A stretch of 64,000 nucleotides of DNA, taken from Gonatopus flavifemur (taxonomy: Eukaryota > Arthropoda > Insecta > Hymenoptera > Dryinidae). The notes under the pieces were generated by a model. The model was not told the DNA's origin and ran no database searches. It saw nothing but the letters and a program-made list of their open reading frames with translations. The stretch is taken from NCBI GenBank assembly GCA_018340375.1, contig JAFFJZ010000004.1:25208001-25272000 (forward strand), written 5' to 3'. The stretch's first letter is position 1, and every line of letters starts with the position of its first letter. The translations under genes and the position numbers were made by a program. This document shows positions 1 to 10,460 of the stretch, piece by piece.

Positions 1-466
1 AAAATCTTGTTTCCAGTTTTTTATGGTACATTGTATAATCAGGTTAACGAGGTAATGGAATTTGGTAACATATAATGAGTTTTTTTTATTGAAAGAACCC
101 ATTCAATCATACCAAATCTGTCTGTAGAATTGAAATTTCAAATCTCACCATAATTGAACTGGGACTAGATTCTTCAACGTGAAACAGGTACAGATTCCTT
201 CAAACTCCTTCCTGTCGGTGGAAGACTGTTGATTTTGATTGTGAAGCTGGATGTTGGAGATGAATTGACGTCTTCAAAATATCCTGAAAACACCACATGC
301 TCTCGTTAGGTCAAATTATTGTTTCACCCTCAATTCATGAAATAACTGTAATTTGAATGTGGATTGAACTGGGATTTGTTTGTGGTAGATAAATTTTCAT
401 GGCAATGCCGCATCTGATGGATATTTATTTTGTACAAATGAAATGCATTTCTTTTGAATTCACGAT
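1..466. other. AT-rich DNA, nothing recognised
   Basis: No open frame, repeat or motif that I can support. Only short chance open frames occur. Confidence 0.5.
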
Positions 467-572
467 CCTAGCATGTATGTACTGTGGGTCCTACACTGGG
501 CCAGTATGGACCCCACCCGCTTACATGGGGCCAAAATTGGGCCAAAGTGGGGCAAAATACATACACGCTAGG
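467..572. repeat. 106-bp palindromic MITE-like element
   Basis: The ends read CCTAGCATGTATGT and, inverted, CCTAGCGTGTATGT. The interior is a run of short GGGCC/GGCCC motifs (TGGGCCAG, GGGGCCA, TTGGGCCA). The element is GC-richer than its flanks. No clear target-site duplication was found. A short related GGCCC-rich patch lies at about 61650-61745. Confidence 0.6.
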
Positions 573-1127
573 GGAACTAAATTCGAAAGAGAATAATCGA
601 ACAGTTCAAATAAATGGAGGCTTGCAAATAAAGAGATGAATATATTGTCTATTGAAATGAACAGATTTTTTCCAATGCTAATGTTCAAGGAGAGGTCCTT
701 ATCAAAAAACCCTGGAGTAAGTTCATTTTCCCGAAGTTTTTTTTTCCATGGAAGGGAATTGATGGTGGAATTTAGTTCCTTAACACTCATTCAATGAATC
801 TTAAAGTTCATGTTGTTTCAGATCAAAAAATTTGTATACCGGAAATTTGAAGGCATTTTCCTTGAAACCATGTCTTCTGAACTGGTGGTTTTCATAGCTC
901 AAAAACTACTTGATGGATCGATTTAATTTCTTTTTGTTTGATGGTATATCCAATTTATTGGAGATTATACCTAAATGAAAATAGGTTTCGCTGTTTTTAT
1001 TGTTTCATAACACCAAACACTGAAAAAAGTTAAAAGTCGGTAACGCACATTTATATGTCCGCCATTTTATCGATTCTCGACTTTTCATTGATATTGTGGA
1101 TCCCTATTAAAAATGTCTGACAGATCC
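573..1127. other. AT-rich DNA, nothing recognised
   Basis: Short frames occur on both strands but none resembles a known protein. No repeat structure seen. Confidence 0.45.
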
Positions 1128-1316
1128 TGATAGATTCCGGTTAAAATTCTGTCTGGTTCCGTCGGAAATCATCACGCCTGGGACAAAAACCGACCAAATC
1201 CTGCACAGGCTGGAACGCCAGACACAGCCAAACAAAACCTGACGGATTCCGGTCAAAATTCTGTCTGGTTCTGTTGGAAATCATCATGCCTGGGACAAAA
1301 ACCGACCAAATCCCGA
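1128..1316. repeat. 111-bp direct tandem duplication (two partial copies)
   Basis: About 78 bp starting CCTGATAGATTCCGGT at 1128 recur at 1239 as CCTGACGGATTCCGGT, and both run on to GGGACAAAAACCGACCAAAT. The period is 111 bp with only a few substitutions. It is AT-moderate and non-coding in all frames as far as I can see. Confidence 0.8.
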
Positions 1317-1429
1317 CAGAAAATGATCAGAAAACATTTGAAACAGGGATATATCAGTTCCAAGAAAAAAAAATGTCCAAAACGCTTCTCTGTGCAAAAT
1401 AGATACAAATAAAAATAACATGATAAAAA

Positions 1430-2160
1430 AGGTGTATTAAGCTATCTGACCATTGCCATCTAACTGCAATCGGACCAATTGCACCTTCTTTGCTAATTTT
1501 TTGCAATAATTTGCCGTAAGGAACGATTTCTTTGCTTCAACCATTACCGACATACAGTGAGTTGAATAGGTTAGGTATTAAGCTATCCAGAAACCGAGAA
1601 AATGGCGTGAAGGGAATGTTGTGGGGGAAAAAGGTTTATATGAGATTTTTTGTCTATTTTTTTGCTACCAGATAGGGTATGTGAATTTTTTTTAAATTTA
1701 AAAAGGTTTTTTCGAAATTTTGTTTGATCTTTTGAGATTTTTTTAAAACTTACTCTTCACGCGAGTGTGCGGTTCATGGGGTACAGAATGATCGAAAAAA
1801 TGAATGAATTAGCTGGATCTTTGATCATTTTCCGTGAGAACTAATTTTTTTGCTCTAGCCGTTACCGAGATACGGTGAGTTGGAAAAGTTAGGTATTAAG
1901 CTATGTAGGAATCGAGGAAATGGCATGAGAGGTAGGTTGTGGGGAAAAAAGGTTGACATGGATTTTTTGGTTATTTGTTTGCTGCCAGATGGCGTATGTG
2001 TTTCTGTTTTGGAATTTCGAGATTTTTTTGTTTGAAATTTTGGGAAAAATTTTTAAAATTTGATCTTGACGTGACAGTACGGTGCAGGAGGTTCAGGATG
2101 ATCAAGGCAATGGATGAATGAACCGTATCTTTGGGAATACCTGCTCTGAATAAGCTTCGC
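1430..2160. repeat. ~320-bp tandem duplication, two copies plus a fragment
   Basis: The phrase TTAGGTATTAAGCTAT occurs near 1571 and near 1890, with matching text on both sides, including the GTGGGG(G)AAAAAGGTT and GATGATC-containing parts. Copy one runs about 1519-1838 and copy two about 1839-2160. A fragment with the phrase GTATTAAGCTATC lies at about 1433. The second copy runs directly into the satellite foldback. Confidence 0.7.
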
Positions 2161-2700
2161 CCTTTGGAGGTACAGTGAAATTTTTGCTACCATATAGTTC
2201 ACTGTAGAACTTTTTTCCTGCCATCAAGTTCACTCCAGGATTTTTTGCTACCATCCAGTTCGGTCTAGAATTTTCTGCAGCCCAGATAGTACCAAAAAAT
2301 CCTGAAGTGAACTTGATAGGAGCAAAAAAATCTAGACCGAACTAGATGGTGGTAAATAAATCCGAAGGTGAACTACATGGTAGCGAAAAATTCTGGACCG
2401 GAATAGAAGGTAGCAAAAGAATCCTAGAGTGAACTAGCTGGTAGCAAGAAGATCCTAGACCGAACCAGATGGTTGCAAAAAAATCCCGGAATGAACTAGT
2501 AGGGAGAAAAAAAACTAGACCGAACTAGATAGTAGCGAAAAAAGTCTAGACCACATTAAATGGTAGCAAAAAACTCCTAGAGTGAACTAGATGGCAGGAA
2601 AAAAGTCCTAGAGTGAATTATATGGTAGCAAAAATTTCACTGTACCTCCGAAGGGCGAAGCTGATTCAGAGCAGGTATTGCCAAAGATACGGTTCATTCA
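2115..2700. repeat. Foldback formed at an inverted satellite junction
   Basis: Left arm from 2115 (TGAATGAACCGTATCTTTGG) matches the reverse complement of the sequence ending at 2700 with few differences for over 100 bp. The arms consist of a non-repetitive cap of about 60 bp and then satellite units. Units left of about 2285 read on the minus strand, units to the right read on the plus strand. The turning point is near 2281-2292. Confidence 0.8.
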
Positions 2701-3178
2701 TAGAGTGAGCCAAACAATCGTAGAGTGGACTAGATAATAGCAAAAAATTCTAGACCAAACTAGATGGTAGCAGAAGAATCCTACAGTGAACTAGATGGGT
2801 GAGAAAAAATCCTAGAGTGAACTAGATGGCAGCAGAAAAATCCTACAGTGAATTAGATGGCAGCGAAAAATTTTAGAGTCAACTAGATGGTAGCGAAAAA
2901 ATCCTATGGTGCACTAGATGAGAGTAAAAAAATCGAAACCGGACTAGACGGTAGCCATACAATCGTAGAGTGGACTAGATAACAGCAACAAATCCTGGAG
3001 TGAACTAGATGGCAGCAAAAAAATTCTAATGTGAACTAGATGGGAGCAAAAAATCTATACCGAACTAGATTGTAGCGGAAAAATTCTAGAGTGAACCAGA
3101 TGGTAGCAAAAAATTCTATACCGAACTAGATGGTAGTGAGAAAATCCTTCACTGAACTAGATCTCAGCAAAAAATCCT
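2180..3178. repeat. ~31-bp satellite array with dimer-like alternation
   Basis: The core GAACTAGATGGTAGCAAAAA recurs at spacings of 28-32 bp, usually 31. The bases before it tend to alternate between AGAGTGAAC and AGACCGAAC types, which suggests a 62-bp dimer. About four inverted units lie before 2290 and more than twenty direct units follow, the run being broken once by the foldback cap at 2640-2700. The array stops at an inserted MITE (3180-4028), beyond which one more unit is found at 4029-4056. Confidence 0.85.
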
Positions 3179-3179
3179 A

Positions 3180-4028
3180 CACTGTTAGAAATTTCTGATT
3201 GAATTTACAATTACATGTAATGGAAGCAACTTCCACTCACGTAATTGAAAAATAATTCGCACTGTACTTGAAAATTCAAGAACCAATTCCTTAAATTTCA
3301 TGCACATGTTCTTGATCGTTGAGAGAAATCATGATTGAAAATTCAATAACAAGTTCTTTAAATTTCATGCACATGTTCATGATCGTTGAAAAAAAAAATC
3401 ACCTCCACAAGATGTGAACGCGGGACGTCGAAGTCGGACGCCAAAGCTCTGTCACTCAAGCCACTGCCACTTATGTGGAAGGGAGCATTTTTCTGCTTAT
3501 ATGACCTTGCGTTCATTCTTCGAACTTGTGAAGATGTACTTGTAATGTAGAAATACTGAACAAACCGTGTGATCTAACTAGTACATAGTTGAAGTGGATA
3601 CGCGGATGACTTCGTCAAAGCGTTAGTATACAGGGTGACCCATAGTGAGAAAAATTGTATTTCAAGGGCGTATTCTGCAGCCATAATGCAAGAATTTCCC
3701 GTTTTTTTGAAGGTTAGTTTTTGAGATATGAGCATTTTTAGATTTTTTTTCAAATCCAAATACACTTGGATCATTTTTGTTATTTTCAGTTGGATGCCAT
3801 TAGAGCCATGATTTGATTATAATTATAATGATATTATTATGTTATTATACTGGATTAAATTTTTCTAAGTTTTTTCAATCACCTGTACATTAATTTCAAT
3901 TTTTATGCACGATAACTTGAAAATTCAATAACATGTATTTGGACTCCTATTTCAGTTCACAAAAATTGAATTTTCATTCACATATGTACATGAAAAGTAC
4001 ATGAAATTTCAAGCAATTTTTAACAATG
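3180..4028. mobile_element. 849-bp MITE inserted in the satellite, TA target duplication
   Basis: Ends are CACTGTTAGAAATTTCTG and, inverted, CATTGTTAAAAATTGC. TA lies immediately outside at 3178-3179 and 4029-4030. Removing the element and one TA restores a normal satellite unit, AATCCTAGAGTGAAC, so this is a genuine insertion with a 2-bp duplication. It belongs with the shorter elements at 8261-8516 and 46917-47209 by its tips. The interior contains a tRNA-like SINE head (3404-3475) and a patch reading CAGGGTGACCCA near 3630, so it probably has further insertions inside it. Confidence 0.8.
3391..3475 (-). repeat. Possible tRNA-derived SINE head
   Basis: On the minus strand AGTGGCTTGAGTGACAGAGC precedes GTCCGACTTCGACG and then GCGTTCACATC, resembling polymerase III box A and box B in spacing and order. 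A short A-run follows (T-run on the plus strand at 3390-3399). Base matches to the consensus boxes are incomplete, so this may be chance or a very old copy. Confidence 0.35.
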
Positions 4029-4056
4029 TAGAGTGAACCAGATGGTAGCAAAAATT

Positions 4057-5680
4057 TCAAGTGATTTCAAAAAATCATGATTATACGATAAAGAATTCAT
4101 TTCCTCTTTTGCCCGAGACCTGCAAACTGATTCTAAACGATTTCGTGGTGCTAAACATTAAAACAAGGTCAGATTTGTTGGATTACCTCTATATCAGTCA
4201 CAACTTACGTTTCATGTAGACATCAAATTAAAAAAATATTCAAATTATCTGCACTTTTCCGACATTCAGCTGTAATACATGTAATTTATCGAACTTTGGA
4301 AAATTTGATGTTGCATTCTGGAATCAACTTCACCAGCACCAACCATATGTATTTATTATGGTCCTCATTTTATGCATTCATTAAAATTAATTCTATGTAG
4401 AATATTTGTGATGCATTGTATTAAAAAAAAACAGTAGCATTACAGCGGAGTGTCGCATCGAACACCTCGAGAATTCTCTCACTGGGAAAACAGTTCATCT
4501 ATGGTTAACAAAGATATATTGGCTCATAGGGAGATGAATATTTGTTTGCATGAAATATATTCCGTTGATAATAAACAAATAATATTACGTAAAAATCAAT
4601 GTTTGTTGGGAGTTGATAAATCATACCTGTGAGAACTGTGATAAATTTGCATTAAATAAATATTTATTTCACTATCGTCATATATCCATTTGTCGACTAT
4701 GAATAAACCTTCTCCTCAATGTACAAAAAGATATTTGAGATGTAACACCGTTCTTCAACTGGACTGAATGTTCACCATATTCTGTTAGGTATCCAGTACA
4801 TCCTAGTGATTGTTCATCACAATGAACTTTCACTGATCAACAAAGAATTTCCACAGTCGCTGTTTCATAATTATTAAGAAAATTGGAATGTTCATTTTTT
4901 AGCCGGATAATGTAATTTTAGATGTATCATGGGATTTTATGTTACGTTATTCAAAGAAAAAAGTGTTGACGCTGGAGGAATATTAAGTAGCAAGAACGAT
5001 GTTTCTGAAGCGGTTAGTATCAATTATTGTCTTCTTCGTTATCTTCAGACATCTGCTAATTCTTGAGACGTAGAAATTCATTACATGCAGTCCACGTACA
5101 ATCGGTCTACGCCCTGTGACGAATCGTATCCATTGATGTTATGTAAGAAATGTGTGTTTTTCTACGATATGCATATGAGTACATTTAATGTTCAAATTCT
5201 GTTCAATATTTGTCTTTGTCAAGTGATAAACGAAACCTTCTTTCATGTAAATGAATTTCTTTCATTCAAAATTCGTTTTTGTGTTTTGCTTTTATTTTTG
5301 TTTTGAAAGTGAATATTACAAATTTCAAAATGATCACCAATTTCGGGTGTTAGTGAAACGTGTTAGAATAGAAAGAGAAATGATTTGAAGTGGTTAGGAA
5401 AAGTTACCAATGTTGGGCATTGAATTAGAAGCTTTGTTTAGCATGAAATGAAAATAAGATTTGTCAATAATATGGAGTCATTGCTAGGAACTCCATATAG
5501 TACGAGAATTATCAAGAAACTCATCAAAATTTCGCATTTGAAAGAATTCAGAAGACATGAATGAATTCTTAAAATGTTTTCAAGATGTTCGCAATGTCTG
5601 GTTTTTCAGATTTTCTGGAAAGATTTCTGAAAACATTCTAAAGGTAAAATACGTCCTGGTCCCAGAGGTGGGTATAACCT
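4057..5680. other. AT-rich DNA, nothing recognised
   Basis: Short ATG-started frames occur (for example 4450-4632 and 5085-5306, about 60-73 codons) but have no recognisable motif, no matching context and base composition equal to the flanks. I treat them as chance. Confidence 0.45.
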
Positions 5681-5681
5681 A

Positions 5682-6135
5682 CACGAAGAAAATCCCACAT
5701 TAATGGTTACTGTAGCTTACAACACTGGCTCGTGTTATACAATAAAATCATTTTAACATTATTGGTTACTGTGGTCACACGAATCAGACGTGTCTCCACA
5801 GTAGAGAATACAGGAGAAAAATGACTCTTTACTGCGGAAACATGACTAATTCGTGTAACTACAGTAATCAGTAACCTAAAAACTAGTGATTACTTTAGCT
5901 CACACGACTGGCTCGTGTTATGCAAAACAATCATTTCAACACTACTGGTTACTGTAGCAGCACGAATCAGTCGTGTCTCCGCTGTAGGGAGTCATTTTTC
6001 TACACTATTCTCTACTGTGGAGACACGACTGATTCGTGCTGCTACAGTAACCAGCAGTGTTGAAATGATTGTTTTGCATAACACGAGCCAGTCGAGTAGG
6101 CTACATTAATCACTAGTGTAGGATTTTCTCCGTGT
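5682..6135. mobile_element. 454-bp palindromic MITE, TA flanks
   Basis: Starts CACGAAGAAAATCC and ends GGATTTTCTCCGTG with TA on both sides (5680-5681, 6136-6137). The interior is two diverged copies of one palindrome built on GTTACTGTAGC, CACGAATCAGTCGTG and CTCTACTGTGG. The right copy (about 5945-6055) is nearly perfect. Fragments with the same AGTAACCAGTAGTG motif end in TTTTTTCCGTGTA at 36341-36368. Part of it reads as a short open frame, which is a by-product of the palindrome. Confidence 0.8.
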
Positions 6136-6137
6136 AG

Positions 6138-7690
6138 ACATCCCCCACATGAGTTACTTACCCACGGTGCATGTGGGTCTCAATTAGGGTTATCAGTATA
6201 TTCCTTCAATATTTTGATCCAGATATGCTCTGCACGCACAGTCCATATAGGCCCTGAGTGGGCTACCGTTGTTTTGCCCGGATATTTTCATACCATTACG
6301 GGATATTACGGCACCTACATTGAAAAACGTAACATTCCAAGTCAGGGTTACTTTTCAAGTAGAGATTATAAACCTAGCGCGGGTCTGAGCCAGGGAAGAT
6401 TTCCACAAGGGCGGTGTCTAAAAACACCTATTTTAAACGAATGAGCAACAGGGAATAATAATTGGAAGTAGTATGTGCTTTAGTTGATGCTTTCATTACC
6501 TTTTATTATTCCTGATTATTCCTCATCGCTTTTTTGTTTCATGATAGGGTTTAAAGGATCTCCTTTGCCAGGAACAATGAATTCGTACTTGCATAAGCTT
6601 TCGTAATTTATTCATGAGAAGAATACAGTTGAAAGCGGGTTCGTTATTTTTTAAATGATCATTGAAAAAGGGCCGTTATGGTTTTGCAAACAGAGAAAGA
6701 ATACAGCAATCGCCCCTGTCTGTAAATCAGAAGATATTCTGTGAAGAATACTCAAAAGTTTCCATGATAAGACTGGACTATAATTCATATTTTGGTCACA
6801 TAACGTGATTCATTATTCTCTTTGCTAAAGGGGATATGCATGTATGTATCCAATATTTTTCCTCAATTCAAACCAAAACAATATTTCGCTGAAATGAAAA
6901 TATACGATGTTTTCATGAGAATTTTTTCCTCAAATATAAAAGAAGTAGAACGATAATGACTGCTTGAACAGAAAAATATAAATGTTTGATCAAGAACATA
7001 CGACGTTTCAGAAATCTCACGTGGAACGAGTTACAATTCCGTGAGAATGGGAAAACAAAGACACTCATTATCGCTGTGAAACGACTGATGTCATGTTTTA
7101 TCTATATTCTTTTTCGAGGAAGGTGATTCAGCAAATGAATATTCGTTGCAACTCCGAAATAGGAACATTCTCTATGCTATAAAAAAGCTTGATAAAAGAT
7201 GAAAAAAGATGTGGTTACTGAATAAATTCACAAATTTTTTGCAGTTCCAGATATAAATAGAATATGCATACAAAAAGGGAGCAATCAAAGATCTGTGGAT
7301 AAGTAAACAATTATGTGAAGGAAGGAAATAATTCAAAAGAACCAGACGTTCTCATATGTATGTGACGTAATTTGATGTTTTTTCCAAATAATTGCGCAGT
7401 AAACAAATAATCATGAATAGATCATATATGTTATTATGTAATATAATCTGATTGAATTCAATCGAAAATAAAAAGATCCTCACAGTGGAAAATGTATCAA
7501 AGTGTTCGTTGACATGCATTTTTATTCTAGATCATGATATTCTTATGATCGTCGGTAATTCAACATTCGATATGAGCACGAAATGAAAACATTCATGAAT
7601 TATTTGCAGAGGATGCAATGAACATGTGTGGAATATAATTATCATATACTTATGTCATATTTCACTTCCATGTTCCTTATATATAAGGAA
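6138..7690. other. AT-rich DNA, nothing recognised
   Basis: No repeat or gene signal seen. The 76-codon frame at 6214-6444 has no recognisable domain and sits in ordinary non-coding DNA. Confidence 0.45.
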
Positions 7691-7808
7691 ACGAAAGTAT
7701 TGTGATAGGGTCAGAAATCCATCATGCGGAAGAGGGTATTTCGTATTTGCCGAAGGCTTCAGAACGTCGAAAAAATGGAATTGTCAGAAATCTCTGTGTG
7801 TCTGTCTT

Positions 7809-7831
7809 TCCGTCCGTCCGTCCGTCCGTCC
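7809..7831. repeat. CCGT tetranucleotide microsatellite
   Basis: Five to six perfect CCGT units, followed by GTGTGCGCGCGCACTCACGC, an alternating purine-pyrimidine stretch. Confidence 0.9.
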
Positions 7832-8260
7832 ACGTGTGCGCGCGCACTCACGCGCGTATGGGTGTGTGTCGCTTGTCTGTGTAGATTTTCTGGTCCACGA
7901 TAAGTCTCCACAGGATGTACCGATTCAACTGGATGTTTTCGTAATTTGTTCATCTCATTGAGGATTCGAGGCCTTTTGATTTTCATACGGATCGGGTAAC
8001 GCGTTTTGGAAATATTGCGGAATTTTGTCTGAAAAATTGTGATTATCCAACCGCGCGTATCTCCGCTTCCTATCAAGAGTTTGTTATGAAACTTATACCA
8101 CGTTGTAGTTATAATCCAATAGTGATCTCATATGAGTTTTATTCTAATCGGTTGAAAATTGTAAAACATTTCTTTTTGCGATCCGCATTATTTGACAATA
8201 TTTTGAAAGCACGCCTTCCTCGTGTTCGTATCATCCGAATGCCGTGGGACTTTGAACATG

Positions 8261-8516
8261 CACTGTTAAAAATTTCTGGACAAAACTTCAAATACACGTA
8301 ACGGGAGCAATTTCCAATCACGTAACTGAAAAATTAAGTTACATGTGTATGAAATTTCAGTTACGAAAATATACATAAATCCGTAATAAAATGTAGTAAA
8401 AATTTGAAAATTCAATCACGTGTAAATGAATTCTCAATTCAAATACCAAGAATTGGAAATTTCAGTTACGGATGTAATTGGAAAGGTTATGAAATTTCAA
8501 AACATTTTTAACAGTG
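8261..8516. mobile_element. 256-bp MITE, TG target duplication
   Basis: Ends are CACTGTTAAAAAT and its exact inverse ATTTTTAACAGTG. TG lies on both sides (8259-8260, 8517-8518). The related repeat at 36370-37250 is uninterrupted at the matching place (around 36473-36482), so it is the empty site. The interior has CAAATACACGTAACGGGAGC and GAAATTTCAGTTACG motifs shared with the 849-bp element at 3180-4028. Confidence 0.85.
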
Positions 8517-8867
8517 TGTTTAATTCGCGAGGTGTTAGTTGTACGATATCAATTCCAGACAATTCGGAAATGAGGAAAAACAAAGGTAAGCACTAAAATT
8601 CGGAACAAAATCGAAAAATTTCGTAAATACCGGTATCATGTGGATATCTCTCATTTTGATCATCCGAACGTGATGATATGTTTTTATTCGAAATGGATTT
8701 CGTAAAGGAGATGAGTCTTATGACTTGACAGAGGTAGCTGTTTTCATTGCATTCCTCACTTCTTTTTTGTGCGAATTTACCGAAAATTTTGACTTTTTTC
8801 TTCAAATGGTTGCCATTTTTTTCAAGTCAATATTTTCAAATTCCCTTATGGCAAGCTATACACATTC

Positions 8868-9370
8868 ATCAGGGTGTTTCACACAAATTTTTTGTTCGTC
8901 TCTCGTGATTCTTTTTCTCATATTTTTTTTATTTGAATAAAAAAGACCTGTGTTACATTTTCATGAGGAAACTAACTTTTTCGGAGGTCGCGCCCATCGA
9001 TTCTGTCAAAAAATCGAAAATTCTCTAGTTCTTTGTGTAACAAAGTTATGTAATGAATTGATAAATTGCCTTTGATAGGCTATACTGGCGCCAAATTTTT
9101 ATTTTTCCAGCGCAGCCGATAATGCACGTCTTAGAGTGAGTATCGCTGACTAGTCTCACGGGAAAAACAGTTCATTCGATTCATCGCTTATAATTTTTCC
9201 ACACGTAGGACTGAGAGATTTTCGATTTCATGAAAAAAATCAATGAGCGCGACTTTTAAAACATTTTTCCATAAAAATTGAACTGAGGTCTTTTTTCATT
9301 CAAATAAAGAGAAAATCAGGAGGAGAATGACAAGAGATGGAAAAAATGTTTGTGAAACACCTACCATTCA
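8868..9370. repeat. Large inverted repeat (foldback) around 9.1 kb
   Basis: The segment 8868-8950 (GTGTTTCACACAAATTTTTTG ... AATAAAAAAGACC) is the inverse of 9284-9370 (GGTCTTTTTTCATTCAAATA ... GTGAAACACCTACC). The arms probably extend outward more weakly. About 330 bp lie between them. No clean terminal motif or target duplication was found. Open frames on both strands at 8593-8940 and 9337-9606 are by-products. Confidence 0.55.
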
Positions 9371-9620
9371 CACAAATTTCCGAAATTTTTTTCGATTTTT
9401 GCTATCATAAGTTTTGTTTTACCGCAAAGCTATCAACAGCAATGCTATCCACAGCCATTTTTGAAGAGGCACGATTCTTAACGAAACCTTCTACGCCAAC
9501 ATCATGTGATAAAAAACAAATATTCTTCAATTCAATACTAACATCATTAAAAATGTGTACAAACTCACACAAGACATTCATCGATGGGTTCGTCGCTTCC
9601 ACCTAAAACTTGAGTGAAGA

Positions 9621-9755
9621 ATCAGTGGAGGAACGGTTGCTCGATGAAAAGGTGACGTGGTGGCGACGGGGAAATGTCCGCATGAAAATCGAAGGCAGAC
9701 ATTTCTCCATCGCCACCACATCGCCGTTTCAGCGAGCAACAGTTCTTCCACTGAT
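9621..9755. repeat. 135-bp palindrome
   Basis: ATCAGTGGAGGAACGGTTGC at the left end pairs with GAGCAACAGTTCTTCCACTGAT-type sequence ending at 9755, and the inner arms (GTGGTGGCGACGGGGAAATG and its inverse) also pair. Arms are about 58 bp with a handful of mismatches. It is GC-richer than its surroundings. Confidence 0.7.
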
Positions 9756-9781
9756 ATCCCTCATCCATCGATTTTTCACAA

Positions 9782-10164
9782 GGGGATACCAGCTATTCCC
9801 GCTGCGCAACCCACCATACGAGCGTACCGACCGAGTAAACATTTTCTCAGCAAGAATACTCTGAACTGAATTCATGAAGAAGTATGAAATTTTCAGGAAT
9901 CAATCTTCAATTCTTTATCTACTGCTATACATCGCCCGAATTTCGAATTTCAAAAAACAGTTTGTGTTACCAACTGAGAAAAAAAATTTTTTCGAAATTC
10001 AAAATTCGGGTGATTTATAGCAGTGGATGAAGGATTGAGGATTGATTCCTGAGAAATTCATACTCCTTCATAAATTCAATTCAGAGTATTCTTGCCAAGA
10101 AAATGTTTACTAAGTCGGTACGCTTGTATGGCGGGTTGCATCTGCAGGGATCGCTGGTATCCCC
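9782..10164. mobile_element. 383-bp TTAA-type foldback element
   Basis: Termini GGGGATACCAGC and inverse GCTGGTATCCCC. The right end abuts TTAA (10165-10168); the left flank is ACAA, a decayed TTAA. Arms match at roughly 85-90 percent by eye for most of their length, around a centre of AAATTCAAAATTCGGG type. It is a longer relative of the element next to it, sharing GCGTACCGACC, AATACTCTGAA and CCCGAATTT landmarks. Confidence 0.75.
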
Positions 10165-10168
10165 TTAA

Positions 10169-10460
10169 GGGGATACGAGCTTACCGACCGAGGACGGTTT
10201 TTTTCTTCCAAATTACTCGAAACTGAATCCATGAAAAAATCTCAAATTTTCTGGGATGATTCTTTAAGACCTAATGTACGTCGCTAAACAGCCCGAATTT
10301 TGAATGAAAAATTTTTTTTCGAAATTCAAAATTCGGGCTGTTTAGCGACGTACATTAGGTCTTAAAGAATCATCCCAGAAAATTTGAGATTTTTTCATGG
10401 ATTCAGTCTCGAGTAATTTGGAAGAAAAAAACCGTTCTCGGTCGGTAAGCTCGTATCCCG
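10169..10460. mobile_element. 292-bp TTAA-flanked near-perfect foldback
   Basis: Exact TTAA on both sides (10165-10168 and 10461-10464). Each arm is 137 bp and I count three mismatches between them, with an 18-bp loop at 10306-10323. Ends are GGGGATACGAGCTTACCGAC and the inverse with one terminal change. TTAA target duplication is the hallmark of piggyBac-type transposases, so this is likely a non-autonomous element of that kind. Very low divergence of the arms suggests it is young or has been kept matched by gene conversion. Confidence 0.85.

Larger units (their letters stand above)
7770..8640 (+). repeat. Interspersed repeat, copy 1 (with CCGT microsatellite)
   Basis: Contains GTGTGTCTGTCTTTCCGTCC followed by a CCGT tract, then CTCCGCTTCCTATC, GATCTCATATGAGTTT, GCGATCCGCATT and TTTTGAAAGCACGCCTTCC. 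The same landmarks, partly reordered, recur at 36370-37250, so this is a dispersed family. Blocks with CCGT runs followed by text of this kind are common in invertebrate genomes. A MITE (8261-8516) is inserted in this copy. Confidence 0.7.

Noticed and set aside
2180..3178. Regular 31-bp repeats suggesting a CRISPR array
   Set aside because: The whole unit repeats with no unique spacers, the setting is eukaryotic, and there are no cas genes. It is a tandem satellite.
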